Assembly: GCA_030998015.1 (NCBI GenBank)
Contig: JARWMV010000244.1
Location: 806,001 to 870,000, forward strand
Length of the DNA stretch: 64,000 nt
Direction of reading: 5' to 3'
Source: Ceratorhiza oryzae-sativae
Lineage: Eukaryota; Basidiomycota; Agaricomycetes; Cantharellales; Ceratobasidiaceae
Shown: piece after piece, positions 35,201-46,463 of the stretch
Layout: each line of letters begins with the position of its first letter
Numbering within the stretch: the stretch's first letter is position 1
The notes under the pieces: model-generated
The model's input: the letters and a program-made list of their open reading frames with translations, nothing else
Database searches by the model: none
What the model was told of the DNA's origin: nothing
Made by a program: the position numbers and the translations under genes

Positions 35201-38200
35201 CATATGTGAAGATTTCCGATACTGGTGCGTGGACCTCGATTTGGGATGAGCTAGGAGTGATTGAATCGACACAGGTGTCGGTATCCCGAAGAAATACGCC
35301 GAACAAATATTCGAGAGGTTCTTTAGGGTGAACAACAATGTAGGTGTTGATTTGGATGTATCTTGGGTGAGGCTGATGTGATACTAGTCTGCCGAGGGCA
35401 CAGGGATCGGTTTGTCGTTGACCAAGGTACGTTGGTATTCGGATTTCTGTTCTGCACCGACCTGAGCCCATGACAGGAGCTGGTTTCGTTGCATGGCGGC
35501 ACGATGAGCGTCGAGTCCAAGACTGAGAAGGAGCATCCAGGCGACTCTGGAAGTACTTTTACCGTAACGCTCCCTCATGGCTCTTCGCACCTTCCTGCAA
35601 GCCTCGTTCATGATAGTCCCAAACCGGCTGAAAATGGCGCTTCGCACTCGCAGATGGAGTAGTAAGTCGTCGGACTTCCTGTTGTTTCTTTTGTTGTTAA
35701 TAGCCATATTCAGCTGGATGGAATTGGATGTGGCGACATCTAGTGTTGCCTCGGGAGACGAAGAGGACGATAGCGTCACTTCGTCGACGTTGTTCTTTGA
35801 AAAGGATGATACGATGCTAGTTGTTGATGATGTAAGCTCACATTCCTCTGGTTGGGGTATTTGAATGCTAACTACCGGGGTCGACAGAATGCGGATATGA
35901 GGCAGTACATACGCAAGATATTTTCACCGTACATAACGGTCTTAGAAGCACAGGACGGTTTAGAGGCGTTGGCTATCGCGAGTACACAAAAATTGCATCT
36001 GGTGTTGTGGCGAGTCCGACTCTATTAAAGACCCGATTAGCTGGGAGTTGATCAATGACCTTAGCGATGTGATGATGCCCAAGATGGACGGACCAGAATT
36101 GCTGAATCGCCTGCGCACCGAACGGCGAACGAAACTTTTGCCTGTGATTTTTGTCACCGCTTCGGACGATAGTACGCGTAACTTTCACCACCACCGGACA
36201 GCAGCTAAGCGTGTCTTTTAGTGAACTTGTTTGTGGGCAAGGCAGAGGGCGCGGTGGATTGCGTGAGCAAGCCGTTCCGGGTTCGAGATCTCCTCGCACG
36301 TGTGCATCTGCAACTCCAACTCGGCAAAAGGCGGATGAAACTCGAGGAAGACTTCGAGGTTCGGTCACACGAGTTGAGGGTCTTGGCAGATCTATCGCCT
36401 GTGAGTAACATTCATTCTGCATTATTCGGGTGTAGACTGATTTATGTCAAGGTTGGGATATTCAGAACAGACGCAACTGGAAAGTAGGTAGAGACGTAGA
36501 GTGTCGGCGCGGTTTGATCAATGACGTCGTGCCTAGGTTCACGTACCTGAATGGGACATGGTATCAAATTACCGGTTTTCCTCCAGAGCGGGACAGGGGC
36601 GAATGGCCAGACTTGTGAGCTTTCTTTCGCATATCAAGTTCACCATAGACATATAACCTTGCGTGTAGCGTTCACCCGATAGTTTCACGGACGCAATCCG
36701 ACTTTGGCGCGAGTGCTTTGAGCTCCACAAGGCTTCAAGCGCAGTACGAACCGTCTTCACACATTAAGTATAATTTTGCGCTAACGTGATTCCACAGCAA
36801 ATACAGTGGAAGTCTGAAAGCTGGACGCACCTTGCAATTTCCCCCCTAATCTCGGCTGATGGTGAAATGCTTGGCGCGTTTGGGGCTATTACGGACATGA
36901 ACGAGCAACACCGTGCAGAAGCGGCCAGAATCTCGTTGGCTGAAGAGCGAGAGCAGATTGCTGCTACAAGAGCCCAAGAGGCCGAGGAGCAGAGACAGAT
37001 GGAGGTGGAGAGGAGAAGAGCCCAAGGCATGTTTTTTTTCGGTCCGAATGTCGACCCGCACTCTGACTTGTGATTTGCGTAGAGTTGTTGATTGATGTCA
37101 CCTCACACGAATTACGGCAAGTTTCAGTGTAGACATCGGTCATTGTATGCTAACCCACTCTTCTGCAGGCAGCCCGTCTCTGCCATCATCCAGAACGCCG
37201 TACGTGAGACGATCCCTCGCTTATATGGTATACTCAACAGTTGAAAAGGAAGTAGTACGTACGAACATGAAAGGGCTCCGTGATCTCTTGAGCGACTGCC
37301 GAAGGCGGAATACGTCTTATGCACCGACGGAAAGGATGCTTAGCGAGATGGACGACGACTTGCAGGCAATGGATAGTATTATGCAGTAAGTCGACTGATT
37401 TCCATTCCTTGTCCGAGTACTCACCGCTGTTGGTAGGTGTGGACTGGCTCAAGGTAAATTGAGAAAGCGTCAATGATCAAGTGGACTCGGCTCACAAACC
37501 CATGCCTAGCTCGTATTGCAAACGATGTCCTGAGTCTGTCAAGAATCCAGCTCAACGTGAGGCTAGACACGCTGTCCGAGAACACACAACCTAATTCCGC
37601 TTTAGGTTCTTTCGATCATCCCGACCGAGTTTGATATCCGGCGAGAGACGAATCAAATATTGATGGTATTCAAAAACGAGCTCACGACGTTAGTTTGTTC
37701 GTTGGCCTCTTTGGCGATTGAAGCATAAAGCTAAACTCGTGGAAAAAAAAATAGGAAAGACATTAGCTTTACTCTCGACCTTGGTCGTGGAGCGGACATA
37801 TTTGGGCTCCAGACTATCAGCGCGGACCGTAGCCGTTTCGCCCAGATCATCACAAACGTATGTAGGATGGTGCCCTACCACCTGCTCTAGACTGACGTAA
37901 ATTCTTCTAGCTGATGTCCAACGCGATCCGGTTCACAGATATGAGTACTGGCCTCCGAGAGATTAAAGTCTGCTTGGAGCTCGCGCTCGAACCCCCGCCA
38001 GACGACACATGCGCTCCTCCGCAGCTGGTTCCTGGTCGGCTGCCACGGGCTCGATCACCCGCGTCAGAACCGGGTGATGCTTCGGCATACATCTACGTTT
38101 CCGTGCAAGATTCTGGACCGGGATTGCAGAAAGAGGATTTGGCGCTGTTGTTCCAACGGTATGTCTATTGATGCCACATGTATAGCTCGGCACAACCTAA

Positions 38201-39393
38201 TGACTTTGAATAGATTCCAGCAAGGATCGGTGAGAACAAGTGTATAAGCTTCGTCTTCAAACTAACCCTGTGTTTTAGAATGCACACCACGTATTCGGCG
38301 GATCGGGGCTGGGGCTATTCGTATGTCGTCAGCTGTGCAGTAAGTACGCACTATATGCTCTCATTTGCTTCCTATTAACCTTTTCTACTAGGCCTCATGG
38401 GTGGAAGGATAGAAGTGGTGAGCGAGCTTGGTGAGCGCCACATTTTGATTGTGCTGCATACTATTCATGCTTACTCCTCTCTATCCAGGCAAAGGCGCCA
38501 CGTTCCGCTTCTTTGTTCGAGGAAACGTGCCCTCAACGAGCCGAGGACCTCTAGTGCCAGTTCCCCGCGTCCGCCGATCAGGTTCTATTCATTCCAAAGC
38601 CAGCGGTGTATCTAAAACCTCCGTCCGCTCTGGCTCTCGGCCGCTCCCAGATACACCAAACCTACACCTGAGTCGGCCGTTGCATGTGCTCATCACTGAA
38701 GATAACAAGATCAATCAAGTATGTGTCTCCGAATTTATTGTGCCTAGTATATGACAGTGACGTTTGTGGCGTAGACTGTATTGGCGTAAGGAACAAATTT
38801 TTAGGGTACGGTAGTGAGGTTGGACTGACGTTTGACATTTTTTTCTACTCAACAGGCGCCAAATGAAGCGAGCTGGCTTCACGTATGCGTTGGCATCGAA
38901 CGGACTTGAAGCGGTGAATGCGGTTGAAAAGGCTGACAAGGGGACGCCTGGTGGTTCAGGTTCCGCCAAGTACGACGTTGTATTGGTATGTCCGACCTGG
39001 GCGCTGATCCTGTCCCTGAATTAACCTAAAAACATCATACCAGATGGACCTTGAGATGCCCGTAATGTATGAGCCCGAACATGACACCGAACCCTTCTTT
39101 TCCTGATTAATATTTTTTTCACACAGGGATGGATTTGCGGCTACGCGGGAGATCCGCCAACGAGAAGCAGATGGCAGACTGCATACAAAGAGCTTCGTGA
39201 TTGCGTTGACTGGAAATGCTCGTCTTGAGCAGGTTCAAGCTGCGCGAGACGCAGGCGTAGACGACGTGATGATCAAGGTGGGCATCTCATTAATTCGTCA
39301 AGGCCAAGCTGACGACGGTTTGGCCAGCCCTATCAAATAGAGTCGTTGATATCCAAGATGCGTGCTGGGTCGCAGGCTGCCAAGAGTGAATGA
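32208..39393 (+). CDS. Dual hybrid histidine kinase (PAS-GAF-HK-REC-PAS-HK-REC)
   Basis: A multistep phosphorelay sensor with two complete kinase-receiver modules in one protein of well over 1,500 residues. Order by genome position: an N-terminal region; a PAS-like domain (about 33000-33500, ILWGWP, MIYNDPYAKMIG); a GAF-like region with DMPFLALYWCEVE (33740-34480); HisKA 1 with NVSHELRTPLTLI across the intron after 34550; HATPase 1 (N box NLLSNAFKYT, DTGVGIP, GTGIGLSL); and receiver 1 (LVVDDNADMR, DVMMPKMDG, SKPF). Then come PAS 2 (YLNGTWYQITGFPPERDRG), HisKA 2 (DVTSHELRQPVSAI), HATPase 2 (LMSNAIRFTD, DSGPGL, GGSGLGLF) and receiver 2 (ITEDNKINQ, DLEMPVMDG, IKPYQ). Both phospho-His and both phospho-Asp are present. 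This resembles Cryptococcus Tco2. An 11-nt exon (38775-38785) and a GC-AG intron (donor 36010) are needed. Confidence 0.92.
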
Positions 39394-39958
39394 TCTTTTT
39401 GTGTTTATTTATGTATCGTAAGATGGATCTTGGGTTTATCGAGTTTGTACGGTTTCATCTCTTGTATGTACAGATGCAGTGCTATACACGCGTTTTCTCT
39501 CATGCGCAGCCGTGGACTTGGCGCGAATATTCGGGCAACACGACCGAGGCCAATTCCCGCAGTAAATGGGGGGATGGCTGTGCATCGGCAGGTATGCGGC
39601 CGGGGCCAGATGAAATTCAGTAGCCGTCGGGCTGACGCTTTGGCTTCGATGTCTCCTTGGCTAAAAAGGACAAAAATAGACATTTCAGCACACACGAGGC
39701 CCAGGTAAGCCCCGAGTGAAACCCAATTATTTTCCCATTCCTAGGGCTAGCGCTAAATGACATAAAGTGGGATGTGCCTGTAAAATTCTATATATGGAGA
39801 TGCTAATAATAGATATCGGAACACCGGGGACCCTTGTCCGAAAATAGAGGGGGCATATATCATGCGTGTTGCTGGGTCTGATGTTCAGCATCGTTCCTCT
39901 CCCGCCTTCAGCCGCATCGCACTACCTTTTTTCTTCTTCAACCTAACTCGACCTAATC
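39394..39958. other. Intergenic, promoter of the secreted glycoprotein
   Basis: 565 bases between two plus-strand genes. It includes a TATATATGG-like stretch near 39790 and a pyrimidine-rich region just before the next start, both common in highly expressed fungal genes. No gene is seen. Confidence 0.4.
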
Positions 39959-41294
39959 ATGCCCGCCGCTCGCTCTATCGTCTCTGTCGTGGCCCTCGCC
40001 GCTACCGCCCTCGCCCAAAACGTCGTTCCTCTCACCTCCAAGCACTTTACCTACCCGGACCTTGTATGTTGTTGTCTTGTATGCGGTGCTCGGCCGTAGC
40101 TTATCCCACTTGTAGCCCTACCAAGTCTCGCCAGAGCAGGTCTTGCGTGGCCCCCAATCGGGTTACAACATCTGCAACTCGACCACCGAAGGTCCGCAGT
40201 CCAACTGCCAGACTGCATTCGTCAACAGCCTTGATGGTACATTTATCTATGGTTGACGTTGGTGGCGGAGGCTAAATTTTTCGCTGGACAGATTTCTGTC
40301 TCTGGGCACCCGCCACCCCGAACTCGCTGATCGCCGATACCGAGGCTGCCGAAGTCGCTTGGTGCACTAAGAAGGGCCACGGCACCCGCATCATCCCTGG
40401 TGGCGCATTGAAGGGTGTTCAGATGCTCACGACCCCGGATTATATCCAATTCACCGGCTTCATTGACCAGACCCAGATCAATTTGCAAGGCTCCGACGAG
40501 GGTGGAGAGCTCGACCCTCACGGTGCTGACGAGCAGGGAAACCCACTCGGTGGACTGATCTTCACCAATGCATGGAGCGGCGGGAATAACAACTCGTTTA
40601 CCCAGGTTATCGAGTGGACCAAGTGAGTCACACGTGGGTGGCTGTTACGCTTAAGCTAATCCATGCGACAGCTTCATGGGTGGAAACGCGTTCTGCCTCA
40701 AGATCTGCAACCCGAAGGGAACCAACCCCGCCGGCTACTGCCAGCACATCTACGATCGCATCGGTTGTTCCTACAATGCCCCCTCTTCCAACCAGGCTGG
40801 AACATTCGAGAAGTGTGATTCCGATAGCATGGAGCTTCCTGGCCAGTATGTCTCCAACGGCCAGACTGTGACCTACTATCAGCCCCCAGAGTCCCTCGGT
40901 CCTATCACGACTGTGCCCTACACCGTCGCCATCCCCAAGAGCTCCAACTGTGTTCAATATCAGTCCAGTGATCTGTATTTCGCCCCTGCTGTACGTCATC
41001 AATCGGCTGCACAACCGAGAACGCTCTATTGACATGCACTCCTTTTTTTTGCAGGCCACGAGCTCCGTCGCATCTAGCTCGAGCGCTGCTCCTACCGGGA
41101 GCTCTGCTGCTGGCGCTTCCCATTCTACTTCCCACTCGGGCTCTTCGTCTGCCTCGCGTACCGGCGGCGCCTCGAGTACAGCGTCCTCCAACGCATCGAT
41201 GCGCAACGTCCAACAGGGCACTGCTTTCCCGGCCATGCTCGTCGCGGGCCTGGTCGGATTCGGTGGTTTCTTGGGCGTCATTGCGGCTCTCTAA
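39959..41294 (+). CDS. Secreted macrophage-activating-glycoprotein-like protein, probably GPI-anchored
   Basis: A cell-surface or secreted glycoprotein found across Agaricomycetes. It starts with a signal peptide (SIVSVVALAATALA, cleavage before QNVVPLTSK). The body carries conserved Cys-bearing segments such as DDFCLWAPATPNS, EAAEVAWCTKKGHG and NFMGGNAFCLKICNP. The end is a Ser/Thr/Ala-rich linker of about 50 residues followed by a hydrophobic tail (AMLVAGLVGFGGFLGVIAAL), typical of GPI attachment. Four short introns (after FTYPDL, SLD, EWT and FAPA) join in frame and the stop is TAA 41292-41294. The name comes from an early immunological assay; the actual fungal function is not known to me. 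Confidence 0.88.
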
Positions 41295-41752
41295 AAACAT
41301 TCACGACACGATAGCCATTATTTGTTCGCGGGTTTTGATTTTTTTTATAGCAATGGTTTCTGTTTAGTATCTCACATGGACGTTTCCCTATTTTCTAGTC
41401 TCTCGAGTTACAGACGTTGTGCATGGTCATCGTTTTTTAGGATGCTGGACTTGACGATTTGTGCTCTAGTGATATACACTCGTTTGACATATACCTCTCT
41501 CTGGATTTCTGGATAACATGTTCGGTGTGATTGCTCTGTCGTAAGCTCGAGGCTGGCGATCTATCGGTTGAGGTGAGGCGCTACTTGTTCTATCTGGCCC
41601 ACGGTGTCAGCCCACGCAGCCTGTCAACCGGTTATCAAAAAATTGCCAAGCAACAAAGTTATTCATAGATTTCGCCAAGACAACCAATACATGTTTATTG
41701 TGTTCGAATTCAATCGAGATATGCGGTCTGGATGTTCGACAGCCTTAAACTC
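41295..41752. other. Intergenic between convergent genes
   Basis: About 460 bases between the glycoprotein stop and the helicase stop, T-rich on the plus strand just after 41330. Presumably holds both 3' ends. Confidence 0.5.
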
Positions 41753-44700
41753 TTATTCATCTCGCGCTCCTGCCGTATCATCGTCGGTTCCATCGGGCCC
41801 GCCAGCCTCTGCACGACGAAGCAGTTCCACAACTTCACGTTCCGCTTGGGATGTGCCCACTTCATCGTCTGGGTTCGCTTCAGGATCCCACGGGAATGGC
41901 GAGCCTTTCCAGCCTCCAGATCGGTAGATGAAATACAGGAAGCGGCGCCATAGAAGATCGAGTCCGAGCACCATCGGGTCGCCGATGATAATCAGAAGTG
42001 CCTGAGCACGCGTGATTGCCACTTTACAAAAACAGGTGACCATTTAGGTGTTTCTCTCTCTCTCTCGTCTAGTTGAGCCACATACCATTCAGACGGCGTT
42101 TGTTTGCCACGAAACCCAGGGTATGTTTCAGGTCGAATGTCAGAAAATCTTGGTTGCTTCTGACAGTAGATAGGATAATCACTTGGCGTTCCTTTGATCT
42201 TTGTGAGTGCTATCAATTGTACACGGGTATATGCGCGACTCACTTGACCTTGGAAGTTCTCGACGCTTCCAACATCGATGTCGTTGATGTTGATTCCTCG
42301 AAGGAGCTGGCGAATCTTTCGTACTTGGGCTCGGTAAGGGGTGACGATTCCAATTTGCCTTGTTGTCGCTGAGTGCTAGGTGAGCGAGTGCTTGAATGAT
42401 AAAGTAGAGGGCGTGGTTACCTATATGCGATATCAGTGCTTGCACGTATTCTTTCACCAGCGAGGCTTCATGAGGGTTGAAGAATGAGGGAGAAGTCGAT
42501 TCACGCATATCCTCTCCTGTCATATGAAAAGGGACACAATCAACCATGTCGGATTGAATCATAGGGAGAACTCACCGGCGATAGCCTCGAACACAACTGG
42601 GAAATTGGCCGATCCAAGTCGATTCCAAGACAGGAAAACGTCTGTAATATTCGGCGAGGCACAAGGAACGAGTTCGTTTCGGTAAAATTGTTCGTTTGGG
42701 AACGAAAGGATCGACTGATGGCTGCGGAAATTCTTCAACAACTTGACCACCCTAAACACAACCCGGGATAAACATATGTACAGGAGTAATAGAATGAAAA
42801 CGCACGATATTCCTCGCATTGTGACTTCGTCGTAGCACGGTAATGACATCAGCCGTTCTAAATAGCTAGTACTCATTCCGAGTTGCCGCGCGACAGGAGA
42901 ACGAATTACAGGGCCCAATTGTTTAGGCTGGAGAGCGATGTTAATATGTGAGCCACAAGGGCAATAACCAAGATCTTACATCTCCGCTCAAAATGACGTT
43001 TGCGTTATCCCGCCAGCAGTCGGATTGGGATCATGACCTCCGGTTCGGATGCTTGCCCTACTTCGTCGACGAAAATGTGGGTAAAATGGCCAGGGTCGAC
43101 CATTTGGGCGTAAACCAATGCAGCGGAAGAACAAGTGGCGACGATAACCCGGTACGAGCTCAGCTTGTCTAATTTTGGAACTTTAAAGCCATGGTCATGA
43201 AGAGAATACTCTGCAAGGTCATCGGGAAGGTCGACATAGGGGCGCCACACAGCATTGAGCCGGAAGAGTTCTTCTGTTCCAAGTCCCCGTGTATCGATTA
43301 AGCGTTGTGCAATAAGGTCACTCGCCGAATTACTCGGTGCGCAGGCTAATATTCGGGCGGATGGATCGTCAAGCAGTTGGCTGATGCATTCTACTATCGT
43401 CATGGTTTTCCCCGTCCCAGGACTGCCGAAATACAAGCAAAAGAGGGTTAAGTCAAATTGCAGCATATGGTTTAACCCGGGGAAATCTGCTCACGGGCCA
43501 TATATGATAAAGGGTGGGCTTCCAGGGGATAGTCCAGTTACGCGCTTGACCGCATAGAGTTGTTCTTCATTTGTGTCAATGAGGTGGTTATATGTGCTTA
43601 TCTCTTGGTCGGTGCTGCCCACATGAGAGCTCATGGCATTTACATGGTCTATGGTCGGAAAAGTAATATCAGTCCGCGAATTAGTCACTCTGACCGCCTG
43701 TTGCATTCGACGAAACGGCACAGGATTTTGGATAAATTCGACATCGTAGAGTGCCGCTGAATTGTGGGGAAATGACGAATGGAAGGAGAGCCGAGCACTT
43801 GAAAGTAAGACGTCATGAACAATCCCTTTGAACCAAACGCCTGCCTCCCGGTCATGCGGATGTAAGTTGATTCGATCACCTTTGAGGACCGACGGTCTGT
43901 ATAATTAGTTAGGACACTTTCATCCTTGATATCTGCAACGCCTGTGCACCTTTTCTCAGCCAATCCAAGAATCTGAAGGCTGCAAATCTGTGTGAGACTT
44001 ATTCTAGCTGCCTCAGGTCTTGGCTTACTCGTATAAACGACCTTGTTTGGTCAAGCGAATATCGTCCATATTATAGCGAGTAAGGTCAATTCTACCGAGG
44101 ATTAGTGCCGACCAGGTGAGCTTGCTGTGTTCATGCATGCACTTACTCGGCCTGGATATGCTCCGCATGAATTAGACTTGACCAGTATTGCTGGTAAGAG
44201 TTGACCGCCAAATGTTCTGGCATGAAATCCGTGCTGAATGTGTCGAGCTTTTTCTCTAACGTATCAACACTTAGGGCATCCCTAAGGGTCGCTGGAATGT
44301 TATAAGCTTTGAGTTTTCTTGAGTATTGAACCGCAGGATAAACGACTTCTCCATCAATGATTTTTAGCTTAGCCTGCCCCTGGCGGGCCCGAGGAGGTCG
44401 TACGTAGGGTGCAACTGGCGCCAAGGTAGCTACGTCCGCGTTCCCAGCCGCAGCTCGCAGAGGTCGAGTGATCACAAAAGCACCCTCAGCCGAATCTCGA
44501 AATACAAGCTCCAGACGATCCTTAAACAGCCCTCGCTGATCATGAGGGTTGAATCGGATTTGTACTGCTAGCTTACTGCCCTGCTCGATTGCCACAGGTA
44601 ATGTAATGGTTGAGACTGTGAAGCTACAGATGATGACAAATGATTATAACCCTGGTTCATCAACCATAGGGAGGTAGGACATACCACGATAGTCGGCTAC

Positions 44701-45316
44701 GAACCATACCTAAAGTTGCCGAGGTACGAGCTTCAGAGAGCAAAACTCTAGCGGAGCCATTGTACGAAATCCAGACCATGATAGGCTCGTCTGTTGCTTG
44801 CGGGTCCCGGAAACCGAAATCTATTCCGTCCTCGTCTCCTGACACTTCAATGCCATTACGATTTTGTTGTGTCAAGGATACCGCATTTGAATAATTGAAT
44901 ACTCGTAGTCGAGCAGCATGTCTCCTTGATCGACAGTGTTGATCATACGCCGAAGTTTGTAGGGCTGTGTTGCACGCCTCACATTTAGTTGTGTTAGGTG
45001 GTATCTGATCCTCAAAAATAGGCGCTGTAGTCCTTGATAGTGTCGACATTTTCGCAATGTGCTTGCGAGATGTCTCGTGGCTCGTCTGCTCGGGGGTTCC
45101 AGATCTATAGTATCTGTCACAGGGAATGCAATGTAGCCATTTAGAGTTCGCTTCCTGTTGAATGTGGGTTGCAGTCCGAATATGATTATTATATGCAACT
45201 GGGGTCGTCAAAGCAAGGCCGCAAGAAAAACAGAAGTTAGATGTGTCGTGGATATTATGGCACGAGACACTGAGGCAGTATCCTCTATTTAAGATAGAAG
45301 GGCATATAGCGGCCAT
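41753..45316 (-). CDS. Zinc-finger MOV10/SDE3-like SF1 RNA helicase
   Basis: A Upf1-like superfamily 1 helicase close to SDE3/Armitage/MOV10, factors linked to RNA silencing and transposon control. The N-terminus carries a CCCH-like finger (C5, C14, C19, H23) and three C2H2 fingers with CxxC and H-x5-H spacing (29-51, 63-86, 112-133), a spacing common in RNA-binding U1-like fingers. The core shows GPPGTGKT (Walker A, split by an intron), [29 protein letters not shown] (Walker B; the family usually has DEAGQ), [12 protein letters not shown] (motif III), [29 protein letters not shown] and [16 protein letters not shown] (motif VI). One extra G near 43009-43011 breaks the frame between RLLA and [10 protein letters not shown], otherwise all exons join. 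A (TC)7 run lies in the last intron (42053-42066). Confidence 0.9.
42053..42066. repeat. Short (TC)n microsatellite in a helicase intron
   Basis: Seven TC units, inside the last intron of the helicase gene; on the coding strand it reads as GA repeats. Likely length-variable. Confidence 0.8.
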
Positions 45317-46463
45317 ACCGACGAGAGAGAAGGGGGGTCTGGTCGTGGCGATAACTAGACTTTGTCCCGTGACACTGCCATAACACGGAGCGAATCGCCG
45401 GGATCAAAGAAAATGCTTAGTTTACACCTAGGATCCGAACCTCTAGCAGGAAGTGGCGACTCCACGATCGCGCAGCGATAACCATCAAGCACCTCGTGGG
45501 AACCTGATACTAAAATTCCCAAAGCATAACATTGGCGGCCGTTACAGCGAGCTCTGAGCTTCGGGATTCTCTTATCCTGACCAAACAGGGCACCTTCTTT
45601 GCGCAGGTATGTAGTCTCATTTTCGTGTTCAGTAAGGACCCTGCTCGTTTTTCGGCATATAAAATATAGCCGTGATATCGACAACGATGAGAGAAGCGCG
45701 CCCTACGAAGCATCTCAAATTCCAATATATATGTGTGTGCTGGTGGCCATATATTCTACTAGGAGCCTCGTATGCTGATTAATCTAAGCCCCGCTAGCTC
45801 AATCGGTAGAGCGTGAGACTTTTACGAGCAGGTCCTGCTTTCTCTCCTGTGTCATTGTCACCAATGTGTGCAATTTCGGCCATCTCAAGGCTGCGGGTTC
45901 GAGCCCCGCGTGGGGCTTTAAAGCTGAATGGAGCTGAAAGTGAATGCGTCCTTTTGCTGGCCAAAGGTTCATGCCATAATTATGGCAAATAGAAGAGCCA
46001 CAAAGCTCAACCAGCATTCTCGCGCGCTCGAATTGATAGACCCCTGACGTATCGCGACGTAAACTACTGATATATAGGCGGAAGGCGACAAGTGTGTTTC
46101 CGCACCCAGTGAAATCACGCAATTACGGAGATCTGGGGTACATATAGAGGCGAGATCGTGTCTGGATTCAATATATTGCAAGAAAAACATACCACTCAAA
46201 GGGATCGCTTCCTGGTACGTTTTTGAACCACGAGTAGATCACAGCGCCAATTGCATCTCCAGAGAAGACGGGAGGAAATGCAAGGATAAAACCAGATTGG
46301 CTGACGGAACCGGACTTGGGTAAATGTGCATATATCCGATATATACAGAATTGATGGATCAATAATCAGCAGTCCAGCATCGGCAAGATTAAACACACGG
46401 GCATATTGCATTGGGGAGAGGGGGCGTCAACGATGCATATAGTAGGATAATCTAGTCTAATTA
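45317..46463. other. Intergenic containing tRNA-Lys
   Basis: About 1.15 kb between the helicase start and the receptor stop. It contains the tRNA-Lys gene at 45788-45917. The 109-codon minus-strand frame at 45355-45684 has no recognisable content and is not called. Confidence 0.5.
45788..45917 (+). tRNA. tRNA-Lys(UUU) with intron
   Basis: The cloverleaf is complete. Acceptor GCCCCGC pairs with GTGGGGC (45910-45916, one G-U), discriminator T at 45917. The D stem is GCTC/GAGC, the anticodon stem TGAGA/TCTCA, and the T stem GCGGG/CCCGC with loop TTCGAGC. The anticodon is TTT at 45821-45823, preceded by CT and followed by A at position 37. The intron, directly after position 37 as is canonical, spans 45825-45881 (57 nt), fairly long for a nuclear tRNA intron. 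The mature tRNA is 73 nt before CCA addition. Confidence 0.93.

Noticed and set aside
35577..35864. 95-codon frame that could be a separate small protein
   Set aside because: It is the linker and receiver start of the histidine kinase read through an intron; with the CAG acceptor at about 35713 it joins in frame.
45355..45725. Minus-strand frame upstream of the helicase, with a GGTTCGGATCC sequence resembling a tRNA T loop
   Set aside because: The flanking bases do not form a T stem or acceptor stem, and the frame has no recognisable content.
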